A stretch of DNA of 36,200 bases from Actinomycetota bacterium (GTDB taxonomy: Bacteria; Actinomycetota; Actinomycetes; Nanopelagicales; Nanopelagicaceae), in NCBI GenBank assembly GCA_947489605.1, contig CANLEG010000007.1:1-36200 (forward strand), read 5' to 3'. Position numbers and translations under genes: made by a program. Of the stretch, positions 36,139 to 36,200 are shown piece after piece (the first letter of the stretch is position 1; every line of letters begins with the position of its first letter). The notes beneath the pieces are model-generated. The model was not told where the DNA came from and ran no database searches. It saw only the letters and a program-made list of their open reading frames with translations.

Positions 36139-36200
36139 GTGGAAAATCTGGTCCAAGTAACTGGTTCCAACCTGACCTACGTTTATGTAGTTCTGGGAAT
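36139..36200 (+). CDS. Start of a probable membrane protein (truncated by window end)
   Basis: A GTG at 36139 preceded by GGAG at 6-7 nt opens a frame of 20 full codons to the window end, reading MENLVQVTGSNLTYVYVVLG. The second half is hydrophobic and looks like the beginning of a first membrane helix. A membrane-bound proton-pumping pyrophosphatase would have this kind of N-terminus, but the fragment is too short to decide. The good ribosome-binding site and the divergent gap upstream support that it is a real gene. Confidence 0.55.
   Translation, partial: MENLVQVTGSNLTYVYVVLG

Overview
The window is a 36.2-kb stretch of chromosome around the replication origin of an actinobacterium. The gene order from the CCA-adding enzyme through a MutT4-type Nudix protein, a secreted membrane protein, MurJ, TrxB, TrxA, a CwlM-like protein, ParB, ParA, RsmG, Jag, YidC, YidD, RnpA and RpmH to DnaA, DnaN, RecF, a DUF721 protein, GyrB, GyrA, tRNA-Ile, tRNA-Ala and cyclophilin is the conserved actinobacterial origin block, as in Mycobacterium Rv3907c-Rv0009. 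The DNA looks AT-rich for this phylum. Genes overlap or nearly touch, convergent genes overlap tail to tail, and several genes usually found in the block are absent. This suggests a small streamlined genome such as the freshwater Nanopelagicales (acI) lineage. The taxonomic guess is an inference from order, composition and compaction, not a database match.

Layout. Positions 1-3.7 kb (minus strand) hold a GT87-like mannosyltransferase, a class A penicillin-binding protein and a DUF5318 zinc-ribbon protein. An MFS transporter (plus) and the CCA-adding enzyme (minus) converge at 5.0 kb. Positions 6.4-13.4 kb (plus) carry the Nudix hydrolase, a short DUF6049-position membrane protein, MurJ, thioredoxin reductase, thioredoxin, a CwlM-like protein and a PLP aminotransferase. 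Positions 13.4-18.2 kb (minus) carry parB, parA, rsmG, jag, yidC, yidD, rnpA and rpmH. Candidate oriC elements (DnaA boxes, an AT-rich stretch, a G-rich tract) lie on both sides of dnaA. Positions 18.5-27.6 kb (plus) are dnaA, dnaN, recF, DUF721, gyrB and gyrA. Two tRNA genes, a cyclophilin and a rhomboid protease follow. A large membrane Fe-S oxidoreductase (minus) faces the dnaK-grpE-dnaJ-hspR heat-shock operon, which runs into pyrE. A DedA protein (minus) and the first codons of a probable membrane protein close the window.

How it works together. ParA/ParB and two parS sites within 0.65 kb handle origin segregation. DnaA, DnaN, RecF and gyrase handle replication. RnpA, RpmH, YidD, YidC and Jag form the usual translation and membrane-insertion cluster. 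The penicillin-binding protein, MurJ and the CwlM-like protein handle peptidoglycan. HspR with HAIR-like operators overlapping a TTGACA promoter forms a heat-shock feedback loop.

No mobile element, CRISPR array or defence system is visible. The points most worth checking are these: a recurrent TANNNT box set 6-8 nt before start codons (leaderless transcription); parS sites forming the first codons of parA and rsmG; a CwlM-like protein that has lost a zinc ligand; a cysteine-free DnaJ in the dnaK operon; and a G-quadruplex-capable tract in the dnaA-dnaN gap.
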